A DNA stretch of 32,932 bases from Nocardiopsis alborubida (GTDB lineage Bacteria > Actinomycetota > Actinomycetes > Streptosporangiales > Streptosporangiaceae), in NCBI RefSeq assembly GCF_012396365.1, contig NZ_JAAXPG010000049.1, forward strand, positions 1 to 32,932. The letters are read 5' to 3'. The notes beneath the pieces were generated by a model. The model was given only the letters and a program-made list of their open reading frames with translations, ran no database searches and was not told where the DNA came from. How positions within the stretch are numbered: the stretch's first letter is position 1; every line of letters begins with the position of its first letter. Below are positions 30,512 through 32,932 of this stretch, in pieces. A program made the translations under genes and the position numbers.

Positions 30512-32050
30512 ATGTCCCAGAACCGACCGAACATCATCGTCGTCCAGGCCGACCAGATGGCGGCCCAGGCTCTCGGTGCGTACGGGGACCAGGCGGCGAG
30601 GACCCCCAACATCGATGCTCTCGCTGACGAGGGGATGGTGTTCGACCGCGCGTACTGTAACACTCCGTTGTGCGCGCCTTCGCGTGCGTCGATGATGACC
30701 GGCCGCATGCCCTCGGCGATCGGCTGCTACGACAACGGAGACGACTTCGCGGCCTCCGAACCGACCTTCGCCCACCGGCTGCGGGCGATGGGGTACCACA
30801 CGGCTCTGATCGGGAGGATGCACTTCATCGGACCGGACCAGCGGCACGGTTTCGAGGAGAGGCTGACCACGGACGTCTACCCGGCCGATCTCGACATGGT
30901 GCCCGACTGGAACCGATCGCTGAAGGACCGGCTCCAGTGGTACCACGACACCGACTCCGTGTTCACCGCCGGTTTCTCCCAGGCCACGGTGCAGCAGGAC
31001 TTCGACGACGAGGTCGGGTTCCGGACCCTTCGCCATCTCAACGACAGGGTCCGCGCCAACCAGGCCGCGGGGGAGGACCTGCCCTTCCTGATGGTCACCT
31101 CGTTCATCCACCCGCATGATCCGTACGAGCCGCCGCGCGAGCACTGGGACCGGTTCGCCGACGGCGAGATCCCCGATCCGGCCCATCCCGAGGTTCCCGA
31201 CCCCGAGCAGGATCCGCACAGCCACCGCCTCCGGGCGATGAGCGGGTTCGACGAACGGGAGCCCGGTATCGACGAGGTGCGCAGGGCCCGCCGTGCGTAC
31301 TACGCCGCGGTGAGCTACATCGACGACCACATCGGCCGTATTCGCGGGCGCGTCGAGGAGCTCGGTCTCGCCGACGACACCGTCATCATCGTCACGAGCG
31401 ACCACGGTGACATGTTGGGCGAGAAGGGCCTCTGGTACAAGATGTCACCGTACGAGCAGTCCTCGCGGGTACCGATGATCGTGCACGGACCCGAACGCCT
31501 GGTACCGAGGGGCCGCTTCGCCAACACGGTCTGCCTGCTCGACCTGATGCCCACCCTGCTGGAGCTCTCCGGGGCTCCTGGGGCGGGCGACCAGGACGGG
31601 CAGTCGTTGTTCGAGACCGCGCGTCGGGAGCGCGCGGGCGAGACGCGCCCCGAGGACCGCGACATCGTGATCGAGTACCTCGCGGAGGGCACGTTGCGGC
31701 CCCAGCTGACGCTGGTACGGGGGCACCTGAAATACGTGCTGTGCCCAGGCGACCCGGACCAGCTCTTCGATCTCTCGGTCGACCCGGACGAACTGCGGAA
31801 CCGTGCCGCCGAGCGCGGGTACGAGGAGACCGCTCGGCAGATGCGGGCGGCGCTCGAAGCGCGGTACGACATCCCCGGCATGGAGTCCGACGTGCTCGCG
31901 AGCCAGGCGAACCGCCGCCTCGTCGCCGAAGCGCTGCGGAACGGCCGGGTGCGCCGCTGGGACTTCGATCCCGAGCCCGAGCAGCGCTACGTGCGCGGCG
32001 ACTTCTGGTCTGCGCTCGGCTACGGGAAGATCTCCGGTCCCCCGGGGTGA
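30512..32050 (+). CDS. betC: Choline-sulfatase
   Basis: 512 aa from ATG 30512 (GGAAAGGAA upstream). It is a type I sulfatase. The metal and active-site residues lie in VQADQM (D14), the modified cysteine C54 in LCAPSR, the histidines of GRMHFIGPDQ and FIHPHDPY, and TSDHGDMLGEKGLWYK. The segments DNGDDFAASEPTFAHRLRAM, HGFEERLTTDVYPADL and the C-terminal RRWDFDPEPEQRYVR are those of BetC, including its special C-terminal domain. It splits choline-O-sulfate into choline and sulfate, supplying sulfur and an osmoprotectant precursor. No signal peptide, hence cytoplasmic. C54 needs conversion to formylglycine, presumably by the divergent FGE. The transporter gene nearby completes the pathway. No betaine-forming genes are in the window. 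Confidence 0.94.
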   Translation: MSQNRPNIIVVQADQMAAQALGAYGDQAARTPNIDALADEGMVFDRAYCNTPLCAPSRASMMTGRMPSAIGCYDNGDDFAASEPTFAHRLRAMGYHTALIGRMHFIGPDQRHGFEERLTTDVYPADLDMVPDWNRSLKDRLQWYHDTDSVFTAGFSQATVQQDFDDEVGFRTLRHLNDRVRANQAAGEDLPFLMVTSFIHPHDPYEPPREHWDRFADGEIPDPAHPEVPDPEQDPHSHRLRAMSGFDEREPGIDEVRRARRAYYAAVSYIDDHIGRIRGRVEELGLADDTVIIVTSDHGDMLGEKGLWYKMSPYEQSSRVPMIVHGPERLVPRGRFANTVCLLDLMPTLLELSGAPGAGDQDGQSLFETARRERAGETRPEDRDIVIEYLAEGTLRPQLTLVRGHLKYVLCPGDPDQLFDLSVDPDELRNRAAERGYEETARQMRAALEARYDIPGMESDVLASQANRRLVAEALRNGRVRRWDFDPEPEQRYVRGDFWSALGYGKISGPPG

Positions 32051-32064
32051 GTCCTGCGCGGGTC

Positions 32065-32089
32065 GGGCCTGCCGCCTCGTGGCGGGCCC
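32065..32089 (+). terminator. GC-rich hairpin after betC
   Basis: CCGCC (32072-32076), TCGT, GGCGG (32081-32085), extended by GGGC/GCCC across a three-base bulge. It lies 15 bp after the betC stop. 32090-32243 shows nothing else. Confidence 0.55.
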
Positions 32090-32243
32090 GGCCCGGCGCC
32101 GCCGGGGCGGCCTCGGGGCTCCGGTGGCCCTCTCGCCCGCCGCCCCGCGCCGTCGGGCACGAGGAGGCGCGGCGCGGGTTCGGAGCAGGAGGGGCGCGGC
32201 TGACCGAGGGGAATCACACCGGTCGGATCGGGCCCGGAGGGTC

Positions 32244-32402
32244 TCAGGCCAGCGGGGCGAAGAAGTAGGTGTCGCGGCCCGCGATGAGTCCGTCCGCGCT
32301 CAGCCGGAAGTGGTCCGCGTAGCTGAGCCTGATCCGGCCGCCGGTCCTGAGCAGGCCTTCGAAGGCCCTGCCTTGAGCCGCGCTGACAGGGCTGTCAGCC
32401 GG
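32244..32402 (-). pseudogene. C-terminal fragment of a SnoaL-like protein
   Basis: A 52-codon frame without a start codon reads FEGLLRTGGRIRLSYADHFR and then LIAGRDTYFFAPLA before TGA. The pattern (strand, HF..SADGLI.GRDTYFFAPLA) resembles the last two strands of NTF2/SnoaL-fold proteins. A stop lies directly upstream, and a perfect hairpin GCTGACA-GGGC-TGTCAGC (32382-32399) overlaps its left end. It is only a remnant. 32403-32703 holds no recognised gene. Confidence 0.4.
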
Positions 32403-32703
32403 TCAGGAAAGCTTTTCGGAACCGGGTTTCCTAGGGAAACGGGGGGACGGCCGTGGCCGCGGCGGAGGGCGGACGGGCGGGCCGACGGATCCCGGCCCTC
32501 TCCGCACTGGATACCGCAGCTCCGGGAACCGTGAAGCCGTTCGGGGACCGTGCTCGTACAGGGCGGGCCGACCGGGACGGCGAAAACCGGGCGGATACGC
32601 TGCTGAGCGGGGAAGGCCGCGGACTTCACGGCGATGGATTCCCTGCTCTCTTGCACTCTCGCGGCGTGCGTCCGCGATCCCGGGAACAGTGAGGTGGACG
32701 GCC

Positions 32704-32898
32704 ATGGACAAGCCGCGTGGGGAGGACTCGTTCTCGTTGCTGTACAGGACGGGGTTCCGTATCAACTACGCGCTCCTGCACGTCATGGGCCCTGCGTCCC
32801 TGACCCCCGAAACCGATCCGCAGCACCGCGCGAAGAGGGAGTACGAGCGTCGGCGTGAACTCCATCGAGCGTGGAAGGCGCACCAGCGGTCCGAGTAG
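32704..32898 (+). CDS. Small conserved-type protein, unknown function
   Basis: 64 aa from ATG 32704 with GAGGTGG seven bases before it. The sequence is hydrophilic with a central LLYRTGFRINYALLHVMGPA and a basic tail (KREYERRRELHRAWKAHQRS). The RTGFRINYAL and MGPASLT parts resemble short actinobacterial proteins of unknown role that I have no name for. No signal, no clear membrane helix; possibly a helical RNA- or protein-binding peptide, but this is a guess. Confidence 0.6.
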   Translation: MDKPRGEDSFSLLYRTGFRINYALLHVMGPASLTPETDPQHRAKREYERRRELHRAWKAHQRSE

Positions 32899-32932
32899 CA
32901 CGACCGTGCACCAGGCGTTCGCCGGCGTCGAG

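Overview
The window is high-GC actinobacterial DNA, probably Nocardiopsaceae or a close relative (inference). The signs are strong G/C third-position bias, start codons 6-7 nt after TAnnnT boxes (leaderless style), a DinB/DUF664 remnant of mycothiol-transferase type, and MmyB-type XRE and Cupin/AraC regulators. No complete tRNA or rRNA gene is present.

Left part (1-5 kb) is a mobile-element graveyard. The start of an IS630-type transposase sits at the edge, next to a membrane-anchored P-loop NTPase that ends where its family's TPR region would begin. Then come a broken tyrosine integrase (in-frame stop plus a 175-bp insertion), a small HEAT-like gene, the first of three direct repeats carrying a tRNA 3' end, and unrecognisable decayed sequence. 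A second, more decayed copy of the same integrase lies about 24 kb away at 26.5-26.8 kb in the same orientation. The tRNA-end repeats (3.9, 14.5 and 21.2 kb) divide the interval into blocks, as old tandem integrations would.

Block 5-14.4 kb is mostly intact cargo: two paralogous SnoaL-like proteins around an HSL-type esterase; two SDR genes; an MmyB-type XRE regulator translationally coupled to an F420/NADP-oxidoreductase-like protein; and an AraC regulator divergent from an internally deleted NmrA-like gene and a 14-TM MFS exporter.

Block 14.5-21.2 kb holds an ISAs1-type transposase remnant, a lower-GC accessory D-Ala-D-Ala ligase coupled to a frameshifted HAD phosphatase, a YwqG/DUF1963 gene with a terminator, a small membrane protein, a lipoprotein alpha/beta hydrolase and a DinB remnant.

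Block 21.5-27 kb carries a TetR - DUF4097 lipoprotein - acyltransferase_3 operon with an operator-like direct repeat, an APH-like kinase and a HIT protein.

The right part (27-32 kb) is the clearest functional system: a BCCT-family transporter, a formylglycine-generating enzyme and a choline-sulfatase. Together these could import choline-O-sulfate, cut it to choline and sulfate, and mature the sulfatase with a dedicated enzyme. The enzyme and sulfatase are divergent with only 37 bp between start codons, and the transporter has a promoter-like site about 430 nt upstream. The window ends with a SnoaL-like fragment and a small conserved-looking ORF. A second dispersed repeat with a hairpin occurs at 1.7, 18.4 and 24.5 kb, with a partial copy at 17.6 kb.
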